The translations under genes were made by a program, and so were the position numbers. From Siderastrea radians (lineage: Eukaryota > Cnidaria > Anthozoa > Scleractinia > Rhizangiidae), in the NCBI GenBank assembly GCA_964017195.1, contig OZ024895.1, positions 8,180,001-8,244,000 on the forward strand: a DNA stretch of 64,000 bases, written 5' to 3'. The notes under the pieces were generated by a model, which saw nothing but the letters and a program-made list of their open reading frames with translations, ran no database searches and was not told where the DNA came from. Of the stretch, positions 54,723-64,000 are shown in pieces (within the stretch, counting starts at the first letter, position 1; each line of letters opens with the position of its first letter).

Positions 54723-56675
54723 GAATGTGTCCAGTATAAAGACAATGTCATCAAATACCCATGTTTTTATTCAGGGCGCCGTTTTTATTAGAAGAAATCT
54801 GACCGTGACAAAGAGCAAAAAGGTACAGTAGGTAACAACAACGTCATGAAAACGATGTCAATGCAGAGACATGAATTTTTTTTTTCACTTGCCGGCGATT
54901 CTCGAGCTAGTGGACACATTTATTCATATTTCCTGCATAAACACCAGCAGTCATGCATAGAACGAGCACTTTGTGTGCAAATTTAAAAGATTCCTCGTAA
55001 ATACTGTCCATTTAAAAAAAAAACTATTAGTCATCGATTAAAAAAAAAAAAACCTCTGAAAGAAGTGCTCGGTTTGGCTGCGCTATAAAAAACTTGATGA
55101 AACCGGATTGATAAATTCTACTCGCGATCTCTTCGGTGCCGACACCTTGTTGAGCAAACAGAATGTGATTATACAAAATTCGTTATTTAGGACACATTTA
55201 AGTGTCTTAGCCCAAAATCGCCAGGTGATTGGCTAAATCTATTAACTTCCTGTACTTACAATTTGGAGGGAAATGGAAGTAACGCTAATATCTGCGATTT
55301 TTTTAAATTTTTGTTCGTATTTGACCTTGGTAGAGCAAAGAATACAATAGAAATGACAGTGCTTACCAAGCAGCGAGAACATGTCTCTCTTAGAATAAAA
55401 AAATGTTTATCCATTATCAGTTCACTAACAAGTAAGGAGTGGAAGGGGATGAATGTAGTATCATGAAAATACATACAACGCAAGAAAGGTGCCTAGAAAC
55501 AGAGCACGTTCCACAAGTGTATACTTTTTCCAGTTACACTGGGCTGTATTGTGTTAACGTTTCCGTAACTACGCTACTGAAACGTCACTTCCTGGAGAAC
55601 TAGTTCATCTTGCTGTTTCATGGCTTTTTTATGTTTCTGTGCATCAGAGATACCACAGGGTTTATTCTAGAAATTAGCCAATGGGGGCCGTGAGCCCCCC
55701 TTGCGAATTTAAGGGGCCCATTTTCAAGAAAGGGGTCCAAACCCAAAGTATTCTAACATCTTTACACTAACGTCCCTTCCCTCCGTGGAGAACGTGTCTT
55801 ATGGGAACTTTTATTGATATTTTGTCTTCAAAACTTTTGAGTGACGAAGTAAAGCATTTAAAGTTGTTAATGTCAACTGATCACTGCTACTAAAAATCTT
55901 TATTTTAACAGTGCAGATACAACTCGTGGTTTTATTGTTTGGCTCAGTCATCTGCCTATCAGATCATAATGGGTGTCTAACACTACACAGTAACTACTTT
56001 TGAACTGCAGGTCATGAAAATCAGGGGTGGCTAGTTTAATTAAGATGTATCGCACCAAAAACCTGAGTACTTTCCGACCTTGCACGTAGGCTGCTCACTT
56101 TGCAGCCATTTTGATTAACTACGGAATCTCGGAATCTCGGATGTATGTCTCGTTAATTCCTTGTTTGGCTGAGAAGGCCTGGGATTCAGTAATGCTATAC
56201 TCTCGTCGTTTATCTCGTAAGATTGCGTTCGATATTAGTTGATGCGGTTGGATTACCTCATGGAAAAAAATAACTCCGAAGCAACTCAATCAAGGTGCAG
56301 AGGAAGACGGAAACGAACGCGGAAGAAAAGAAAGACAAACAAAAACACAATGCCATCGGCTGTAATCCTAAAGTATAAAGAAGCGAGTAGCGAGTGATGT
56401 TTTTATTTTTTTTATTTCAGAATTGTTTATAGGAATCCGAGAAATTTTGCTCGCTCCATTTGCATAATTTTGCTGCTCCAATATTTTTGGAATTGCAGAA
56501 ATCACGCAATGTCGCGCTCCAGAATAAATCCTTGATACACTAGTGCATGGCAGAGAAAATCTGCTTATTTTGGCACAACTTAGTCCTTTTAGTTCATACA
56601 ACCTTTCTGGCAGCATGTACGGGACTAAGGGGGTAAGCAAGGGAGTGTGTAATAAATATTTCTTATTTTTGTTAG
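54723..56675. other. Intron sequence, no supported gene
   Basis: A 20-bp GGGGGCCGTGAGCCCCC palindrome near 55684 looks like the end of a decayed repeat. It ends in the acceptor TTTTTGTTAG. Confidence 0.4.
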
Positions 56676-56856
56676 GAAAGACACTGTGGTTGACTTGAAT
56701 GCTGCAAATGGTGAACGGGTGAAGTACGAAAATTTATATGGCAAAGTGAATACAGGTTATCAAAATGATGGACAGCCAGCGACCGCGAAGGTAACGTTTA
56801 ACCCAAACCCCGCACATACGCCTGATATAGCACTCAACTACTCAAGCATGACAAAG
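56676..56856 (+). CDS. SEA protein cytoplasmic-tail exon 2
   Basis: 181 nt, phase 2 in and 0 out, donor ACAAAG/GTGAGG. It encodes KDTVVDLNAANGERVKY then ENLYGKVNTGYQND and a tail ending LNYSSMTK. It is rich in Tyr motifs: YENL fits both a Y-x-x-hydrophobic sorting signal and a Y-x-N SH2 site, YQND is a second Y-x-N, and YGKV is a second Y-x-x-hydrophobic. If joined to the acceptor at 60610 the next codon is TGA, so MTK could be the C-terminus. Confidence 0.65.
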
Positions 56857-57313
56857 GTGAGGCCCGTTTTATTACTCAGCCAGCAACTCTCTAGGCGATT
56901 TTATACGCTATTCGCGGCAAATTTTGATCGTCAGCGATCGCCAAGTGTGATCGTTCCCGCGACTACGGGCGATCGTTAAAATTCGCCACCATTCTGCAAA
57001 AATCGCCAGCAAGCTGGTCAATCACCGTGAAGCTGGCGATCAATTTTGCTACGATAAGTGAGATCTTGTTATGGGTTGCGAAGACTTTAGAATGTACATT
57101 TTTAAAAACATTTATATCAGAGCTTCACGTTTCCGTTTGTGAGACGGGTTTTAATCAGAGATGGATGCAAAGGCGGAAGGGCTCTCTTTGTGGTACACTG
57201 GAAAAAAATGGTTTAAATTAATAAAGTAGAAGTTTGATGACAAATGAAAGCGAATCCCAACCAAAGTAGCCTGCCTGTGGCAGCGAGTATATGAAAAATG
57301 ATGACATAGTGAT

Positions 57314-57792
57314 TATAGTGGAGCTCTTTTGCGGCCGAAGGCTGCCGAACGGAGCACCACGGGTAAGTAAAGCTGGTAACCTGTCGATCGGAGAAATTTT
57401 GGTTCTGACGTCAGCGTACGCTCGCCCGCCCGTACAGACTCTGGGGAAGAGGGAGGGGAATCCCAAGTCAACCCGACCGGGAGTGGAGAATGCCATCTTT
57501 TCTTGGCGGGAAATCGCACGGTGCTTTTGGGCATCCAGCGTTTTTCTTTGCGGGAAATCGCACGACCATCGTCGCTTTTGAAAAAGAGGTTTCTTTTAAA
57601 GCTAAGCTTCTTTATCAAAACGATTGTTCGACAGTACTGAAGTTTTAAGCTTGAGAAAAAACATCTAATATCAAAAAACAGGAAAGAAAAGTATTTTTAA
57701 TTGATATTGTATTATATAATTAATTTTTTTATGTATTTTAAATACTGTAAAGCGCTGTTGGATACTTTGTAGAAACAGTGCTATATAAATCG

Positions 57793-57832
<40 letters not shown>

Positions 57833-58334
57833 TATTATAATTATTATTATTATTATTATTATTATAGTGAAAAAATAATGCTCAGTTGTCTTTTTGGTGG
57901 AAGACGAAAAGTGCAAGTAACGATTCTTTTTTTTCTCGGACATCATCTTTGTTGCTTTCTCGGCTGCGAACTTGCTTGGCACATCGCTTGAGTTTGCAGC
58001 CTTTGGCAGCGGTCCTGACGCAGAGTATAGCAGCGCTAGTGCCTTCCGGTTTTTTCTTTCCACAACCATGGTTTTTGCGGTGGTCGGAACACATATTCGC
58101 TGGAAAAACACCCTCGTCTTGCTGCGAACGATAAACAGCTGGTTAAGACAGAATGGTAATGGTGCATATCTGTGGCGCGTGTGGTGCAGGTTTCGATTCT
58201 CAGAGAGGAAAAGAAATCTTTCTCCTTTTTTATGACCTCATGAAATGAGAGTATTTTCAGAAATTTATAAGTACCAGCGAAAAACAAAAAGGATGTGGAG
58301 CTTCGCTTTAAGGCTTGGCTAAATCTATGTATTA
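57314..58334 (+). mobile_element. Family X copy X4, about 1.0 kb
   Basis: Left end TATAGTGGAGCTC..GGAGCACCACGGGTAAG, then the GTACGCTCGCCCGCCCGTAC tract; right end GGAGCTTCGCTTTAAGGC to ATTA at 58334. It contains a TTA microsatellite (57793-57868) and shares its 57890-58090 segment with X3. No intact protein. It lies in the last visible intron of the SEA gene. Confidence 0.78.
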
Positions 58335-58851
58335 TGAACTGCAGATAGACAGATGGAAGGCTTATCTCCCTCGACTTTTTAGATTGTAAACAGTCACGCT
58401 TTCCGCTACAACAAACAACAACAACAACGAACTTTAATTGCATTTAAGAGACACAGATATAAATCTATGGCAACCTGCAAAATTGCTATGCTAATTGAGG
58501 TGGTTTACTGAAACTTTACATAAATCAACATGAAGCTCGCAAAAAGTAAGTAAAATAAATAAAACAAGTTATACAGGGAAGATTAGCCTATGGAGTAAAC
58601 TAACTAATTAGCAATGCTTGTTGGTAAAGTTTATAGTAAACGAGATAACAAGTTACAATAATATAAGTTGTGCTTATTGGTTAAGTAAATATGAAAAGAG
58701 ATGAAGTAAAGTAGCCTACAGAGGAAATCTTGATTGGAAAATGTGAGAAAATATTCTACTTATTGCACCTTGTCAAGGTGATCATCAATGGCGCGTGATG
58801 TCTGGTCAATTCTCGTAAATAATATGTTATCGTAGGTTTTTGGGTTCGGTC
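58335..58851. other. Non-coding stretch
   Basis: AT-rich, no features apart from a CAACAA run near 58410-58430. Confidence 0.4.
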
Positions 58852-59218
58852 TGTAGTGGAGTAACCGCCACAAAGGCCATAAAACCACGCTTTGAACTTT
58901 ATTACATCCGCCCGACACAAAGTCATCACACACACTCCGTTTGCTCACTCAATGTCCCTGGATGTGCCACACGTGCAACCGTTGAACACTACGCTGTCCC
59001 TCTTTCTTTGTACAAACACTTACAATAACAAAAATAAATGTACTGTGTGGCATGCAAGTCCCTACTTGATTTTAACATCAACGATTTCAAAACTGAAACA
59101 TGTAAACGTTACTTATATTTAATGTGATAATTGTCCCTTGTCACATAAAAGCATGCAAGTGACTAGGTAAATGAAACTGATTTCAATACAAAACATAATC
59201 GTTGAGAGCTTGTGGGCG

Positions 59219-59344
59219 TCAGCACTGGGAACAGGGACTAGGAACAGAGACCTCTGGGGTTGGTGGTTCTGTAGATGGCGGTAATGGTTTCTCTGGAGCT
59301 TCTGCTGCTACAGTTGGCGTAGCTGATGCAGGGGGATTCACATG
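59219..59344 (-). pseudogene. Pro-rich C-terminal fragment in the LTR element
   Basis: A frame reading VNPPASATPTVAAEAPEKPL and further Pro-rich sequence to CSQC and TGA. It could be the end of the pol polyprotein left by an internal deletion, which is inference from position only. Confidence 0.3.
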
Positions 59345-59413
59345 GAGTAATCCAATTTCAGTTGCAAATCCTGGCTTCTGCTGCATGTTACTTGATTCTC
59401 TCTGTCTGGAACA

Positions 59414-59800
59414 TTAAAGAGCTTGTTTTCGTATTCGGACCAAAAATTTGTCAGCGGTTTCGCCCGCCTCCGGTGCCATGCGCTTAAAAACATGTCTCTC
59501 GTACGGGACGTTGTCCTCAACATGAAAATGAGCATTTAACTTTGGAATACAAATTTTATACGCATCATCCGTCGACGTGTTGGTTGATCTAGGATCTACC
59601 AAATCTTCATAGATGTCTGAAACTTCTTTGCCTGCCAAATGAAGCAATTGTGAATTCTTTCGTCCCGCTTGTGTAATTCCTTTACCGTGGTCGATGTAGT
59701 GCTCGTACGATCTCCTCCACCTTTTCCATCGCTCTGTGATCTGTGAAGCCGAACAGGTTAAATCCAAAGGGGGCGAAACCCGTTCCTCTGAATTTGCCAT
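59414..59800 (-). pseudogene. Gypsy-like gag N-terminal fragment
   Basis: 128 residues from ATG at 59800: MANSEERVSPPLDLTC, then ERWKRWRRSYEHYI and LLHLAGKEVSDIYEDL, and later FKRMAPEAGETADKFLVRIR. This is the pattern of retrotransposon Gag proteins common in invertebrates (a W-x-x-F/Y-type fold followed by a helix with FL.R.R). It stops at RKQAL without zinc knuckle or pol, so it is a truncated copy. Confidence 0.7.
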
Positions 59801-60555
59801 CTTCGTCGCTAATTTGTAGTAGCGTAACCGCCACAAAGGTCACAAAGCCGCGCTTAGAACTTTATTCCATCCGCCCGACGTATCCATCTGTTTATTAGCT
59901 CACTCAATGTTCTCGGATTGACCACACGTGCAACCGCTGAGCACTACACGGTCAAATTTAAAACATATATTTGCAAAAAGTCATCCTGACTCGTCTTAAC
60001 TCGTTTTCTTTTTTTTCATGTTTCGTAAGTCATTATCACCCACCATTAATTCGGAAAACACGTACTTATTTTGACTTTATTGCGGAGCTCCTACGGCCCG
60101 CAGGAGGGGATCAATCATGCTTTGATCAATACGAGCAACTTTGATAGTTATGATCGTACGACAACGTACTTTATGTAAAACTTTCTCAAAGTATCACCAA
60201 CAGTGATTTTCAGTACAGACGTCTACCCACCACGCGATCTTGGGAATTGAGTCTGTGACCATGTTGAGACTTAATGTAAGCGTCATTAATTATCCCCATC
60301 AGTGATCTTTAGAAGGCGTGGATTGAAAATTCATGTAAGCGCCACAGGATCTCCATACTAGTGAAATTCAATAAACACCCTACTTCCTCCCTCTCCCCTT
60401 TCTTGAAAACTAGCAAGCAAACGATGTGCTATTCCCAATAGTGACGCCAATACCTACAAGCCCCCCTATTAGATTAGCGTAGTTTAAATACACTTTATCG
60501 TGAAGTTATTGTATTCTGTTTATAACTGTTTCCTCCTTTTCTCCCAATTTTTCAG

Positions 60556-60770
60556 GAGGTGTATTTAAAGTATTTTTATGTCGCTTAACAAGACTTCTTT
60601 TTCCTTACAGTGAACCAAATAAAGCCAATAGTGGTTTGGCGGCTGACGGACCTTTCCCACTGGATTTCGTGGATTATGGTGCATTTTCTCCTACAAGGGA
60701 AAAATTATACTTCAACTGTGTTGGTATCTCTTTCTTTGAGCCAATAATTTTTCATTAAAGTAATAGCGAT
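60556..60770 (+). other. Possible terminal exon or 3' UTR of the SEA gene
   Basis: Two acceptors are plausible: TTTTTCAG at 60555, giving EVYLKYFYVA and stop, or TTCCTTACAG at 60610, giving an immediate TGA. Both would end the protein within ten codons of MTK. A coding-like frame (DGPFPLDFVDYGAFSPTREK) is open from 60612 but out of phase with exon 56676-56856. Confidence 0.35.
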
Positions 60771-60866
60771 TATTTAATGCATACATAAATAATCGTTTTT
60801 AGTTAACAATGCAAGTAACGACACCAGATAATCTTACTTCTTGGCAGTCAGTTGAACAGCACGTGC

Positions 60867-60895
60867 TTCGAATTGCACTTTATGTGCAATTCGAA
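60867..60895. repeat. 12-bp perfect inverted repeat
   Basis: TTCGAATTGCAC, a 5-base loop, then GTGCAATTCGAA. It could be a hairpin or the centre of a decayed foldback. Confidence 0.5.
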
Positions 60896-63800
60896 TCACC
60901 TATTAATGGTAACACAATGTAAGTTAAATTGTTTAAGAATAATTTAGGGGCGAAAATTCTTGAATTTTTTATATCCATTCGTACGGTTGTGGTAAGTTCA
61001 TCATTTTTCATGTATGTCATTTAAAGGATGTTTGCCCTTCCAGTTTAAATTTAATCATAAAGAAATAATAGAGCTTGTAAGAGTTCTTACAGAGACAGGT
61101 GGCACCAATGGTTTCGTGAGTGGCTATAAGTATTCTAGTGCTTAGTGAAAAATGAGAAGGAGGGTGTTGCGGACTGTTTTCGTGCTATTTCACCATAAAG
61201 TATTGGGGTTCTCCTGTGGTCTGTCTACCTTTGTGTCTAACAATTATCCTTTAATTAAATTACATTTTAAAAGTGAACAATTAAGCCTTTATTTTTTTTA
61301 GAATTATTAAATAGCGAACGTGTTTTAACGTAAGGTTGTATAAGTTAGAATTACAATAACCGTAAGGTTGTGTAAATTAGAATTATGTCGAAGTTTTAAA
61401 ATGTTTTGTCTTCCAATTTAAATTAAATAGGAAAAATTATTTGTATAAGGGAGTAGTTTCCGAGACAAGTGGGCCCAGTTACCAGGAAACTGCTCATTGG
61501 ATGTTGTTTTATGTGGCTCTGACAATATGTTCTTGTTTTTAGTTTCTGTCACCATTAAGTGCAAGAATTTTCACTTGCTCGGACCACTCTGACCTTCACA
61601 GTTAACAAACGTCTGGTAATACTGTAGGACACTCGTAGCTCTAAAAGTAGATATTTTTGTAGCGGGGTGAATAAGTATTTTTGAGCTATTTTGTCTACAA
61701 AATAGCCTCATAGTCGGCATGCAGCCTCAAGTTTCTGGGAAGGTTGGTTCTTTGGTTGGTTGGTTTTTGGGTGGACCATGTTCGGCATTCCCGATGACTG
61801 TCGAATTTTACTGAAAGGCTAGTTGTCGGGGCCGGAACAAAAATGCGAATGAGAACGCACGGAAATTTCCGCTACTAAAGCGACACGAAGAAAGTGTCCG
61901 GATGATTATTGCTTGATGTTGGATATTTATATATCAAATAGAAATTGCTGGCTTCCTTGTGGTAGACTTCCTTAGAAAACGAATCGTCAGCACAAACCTC
62001 GTTTACACATGAGCGGAAGCGAGTTCTAGTAAATAATTCGTGGGTTATCTCATATTTATGATTTTTGGTCTAAGAAATATTTGTCAGCTTCGTTTGTTTT
62101 GGTAGATGAGAATTGGAACAAATCCTTTGTACACATGCGCATAACTTACGTTTGGAGTTATATGGTTCAACTTTAGAGTGTGAGAAATAACGTGACTTCT
62201 GTGCAGGGATGTCCCGTAGTAAATGATGGTAAATAGATGGCAAATAGTTTGAAGGTATAAAAAGGGCAGAATCGTGCATTTCGAACTTAAACGACTTATT
62301 GTTCGCACCTTTTGGTAGGTTTTTAAATTAATGGCCATGCCACTCGATCACTAGGTCCGTCAAAGGCACAAGGTCCACAAGGAAAAAGATTGTATGGGTG
62401 ACATAAACGTTGCTCGTACGTGCGACTAGCTGAGCGCAAAGTTAGAGGCGGCTTACCAGAGAAATGGGTTTCTGGTTAGGCTGCGTGGCGGTAGCGGGAT
62501 TGTTTGTACGAAATTTTAGGCGGAAAGATCAGCACGACAATCAAATCAAATCAAAACAATTATCACCTCCAATACGAAGACAAAAACGCAGTAGCTTCAC
62601 GCAAGATTCGTTTCACAGTTTTATAGACGCAAAAATCGGTTATCATTTTTCAGATTACAAAAAACGCATAAATTTACTCATTGCCCGCTTCCTTTTAAGT
62701 TTCTCCCTTTGTCACACAATTCTAGCTGCCACGAAAGCCAATAAAAAGTGCCGAAAACGAACTTATGACAGTCTTATGAAAGTCTCGTGACTCGCCATTG
62801 AACTTTGTGTCATCACATGTTTGTACGTGACAAAACACCACTTGTTTACACAAAACAGTAACCTGATCTCACGCTCAATCAACATAACACGTTCTTTACA
62901 CGTGAAACGACCCACACTAAGCATTATCACATGACTGCCTGGCCGTGCGATAAAATCCCCCCCCCCCACCACCCCCCGGAGCTATTAAAGCAAAATTTGG
63001 CCTTGACTTGATCACATGTACTCCACGTGATAAAATTCACGTTGTTAACCACGCAGGCGAACCACGCCATTATTATTCTCGAATTCGCTCATTTAAAATT
63101 TCAACGATTCCTTCGCCCATTACCACCTCTCTACTTTAAAAAAACATCCCTTAATATTATTTTCACCCAATTTTGCATCTTAATTTTACATCAAAACAAA
63201 ATTTATTCGCTGAACACAACCACTAATTTTTATGTGGCTTCAGCGAAGCTGAGACCATTACAGTGTGGCACCAATATTTTTGCGGGAGTTTACTTTTGCG
63301 AATGGCGATTTTTTTGTGTGTTTTGCGGGACTAATTTTTGCGATTGGGGAAACTGTTTATCCTTCCTTGGAATTAATTTCTGCCATTTTCCGGAAGCCGC
63401 CTTCTATTTGGAATTATAACATTCTCGTTTTTTGAGTATAAACAATCGAATGCAGGTGAACAACATGCAGACGTATAACACGTTAAATCAGTTAATCAAT
63501 GGAGTACCTTCAGACGATCCTTTTCTTTAAAGCTTTTAACAGCTTAATACTTGTAATGTACCGACTGCAATTTCATCGTTTCATTTCTGAATGTTTTGCT
63601 TCTAATTTCGTTTTATTTTTGAATGAAAGAGACGGTTTAAGTAAATGGGCACCAACATAATATTACATCACATGTAAAAGGCGATGTTTGTATATTGTAT
63701 ATAAATTTCGACAATGCCGTGTGTTCCAAAATGTAAGTCCGTTTGAAATAATCTGGAAAATAAAACAGAGCTTATTTATATATTTGTCTCGATACGGGAG

Positions 63801-64000
63801 TTGCCACGTTCGTCAAGCATGATGTCACGCAAGAAGAAGACATACGTGACTTTCAAGATCGGCTATTCTCTTCTGGTTCAAACATTACAGAATTAATTTT
63901 TGTGACACGTTACGCTTCCTACTAGATCCAAAATATTTGTCCATAGCAAAATAATCTTTATAATAGAAAGCCACAAAATTAAATTTCAATCCATTGACCT
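60896..64000. other. Non-coding right end of window
   Basis: No gene is supported. A short direct duplication (CGTAAGGTTGTRTAARTTAG) lies at 61329-61386, and C runs occur at 62958-62980. Frames at 62464-62790 and 63027-63419 are open for 108 and 130 codons but have no recognisable features. Confidence 0.4.

Larger units (their letters stand above)
58852..59955 (-). mobile_element. Deleted Ty3/gypsy-like LTR element
   Basis: Two direct repeats of about 145 bp (58852-59000 and 59815-59955) share TGTAGT.G.GTAACCGCCAC, CATCCGCCCGAC and CACACGTGCAACCG. On the minus strand the right one is followed by a gag start. Only gag and a Pro-rich C-terminal scrap lie between them, so most of the interior is gone. 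LTR outer borders are uncertain because similarity ends at about 145 bp. Confidence 0.65.

Noticed and set aside
57671..58443. Proteins with long Ile/Thr runs
   Set aside because: They translate a TTA microsatellite inside family X copy X4.
60075..60115. Another family X left end (GCGGAGCTCCTACGGCCCGC)
   Set aside because: Similar first bases only; the GGAGCACC and CCGTCCGT parts are missing and no right end follows.
60611..60770. Coding exon continuing the SEA gene
   Set aside because: Open frame is out of phase with the preceding exon; in phase the first codon is TGA.

Overview
This is a eukaryotic, AT-rich, repeat-dominated window. It most likely comes from an anthozoan cnidarian, probably a stony coral. 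That is inferred from GT-AG introns in a small-exon gene, a BEL/Pao retrotransposon, a Crypton-type recombinase relic, many short foldback DNA transposons, and a tRNA-headed SINE whose spurious peptide resembles ones I remember from coral gene sets. I see no rRNA, no convincing functional tRNA, no CRISPR and no bacterial operon.

Layout. 1-10 kb holds small inverted-repeat elements, three SINE copies, a four-unit 92-bp satellite and loose ends of one DNA-transposon family, called here family X. 10.18-20.23 kb is a rearranged BEL/Pao element: an inverted gag-pol copy and a direct gag-pol copy form a 3.7-kb palindrome, followed by the 3' LTR. 20.8-39.5 kb is a nest of insertions. X copy X1 (22330-39510) is interrupted by a TTAA element (22551-23210), by a second X copy X2 (23992-30303) and by an 8.3-kb TTAA foldback (30970-39269). 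X2 is itself interrupted by a 4.4-kb TTAA element (25309-29691), which carries an apparently intact IS630/Tc1-like transposon (26180-28270).

The only host gene I can support is on the + strand from 39821 to at least 56856. It is split into small exons with consistent phases and encodes a SEA-domain, single-pass membrane protein of the membrane-mucin type. It has a SEA autocleavage motif (GSVIV), a short acidic Cys-containing stalk, one transmembrane helix and a Tyr-rich cytoplasmic tail. Its stalk and transmembrane exons are tandemly duplicated. The first transmembrane exon ends in a stop codon and the second continues into the tail, so tail-less and tailed forms are possible. The 5' exons (signal peptide, ectodomain, first half of SEA) are not visible.

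Its introns hold a Crypton-like tyrosine-recombinase pseudogene (44228-45968) split by a clean TTAA MITE (45473-45899), a 2-kb TA-flanked element (41353-43355), two further TTAA elements (50376-51712, 51775-52844), a LINE tail with a microsatellite (49810-50095) and another X copy (57314-58334). Past the gene is a deleted Ty3/gypsy-like element with a gag fragment on the minus strand (58852-59955). The last 4 kb show nothing I can assign. The main theme is layered transposition, readable because several insertions have an unoccupied counterpart inside the same window.
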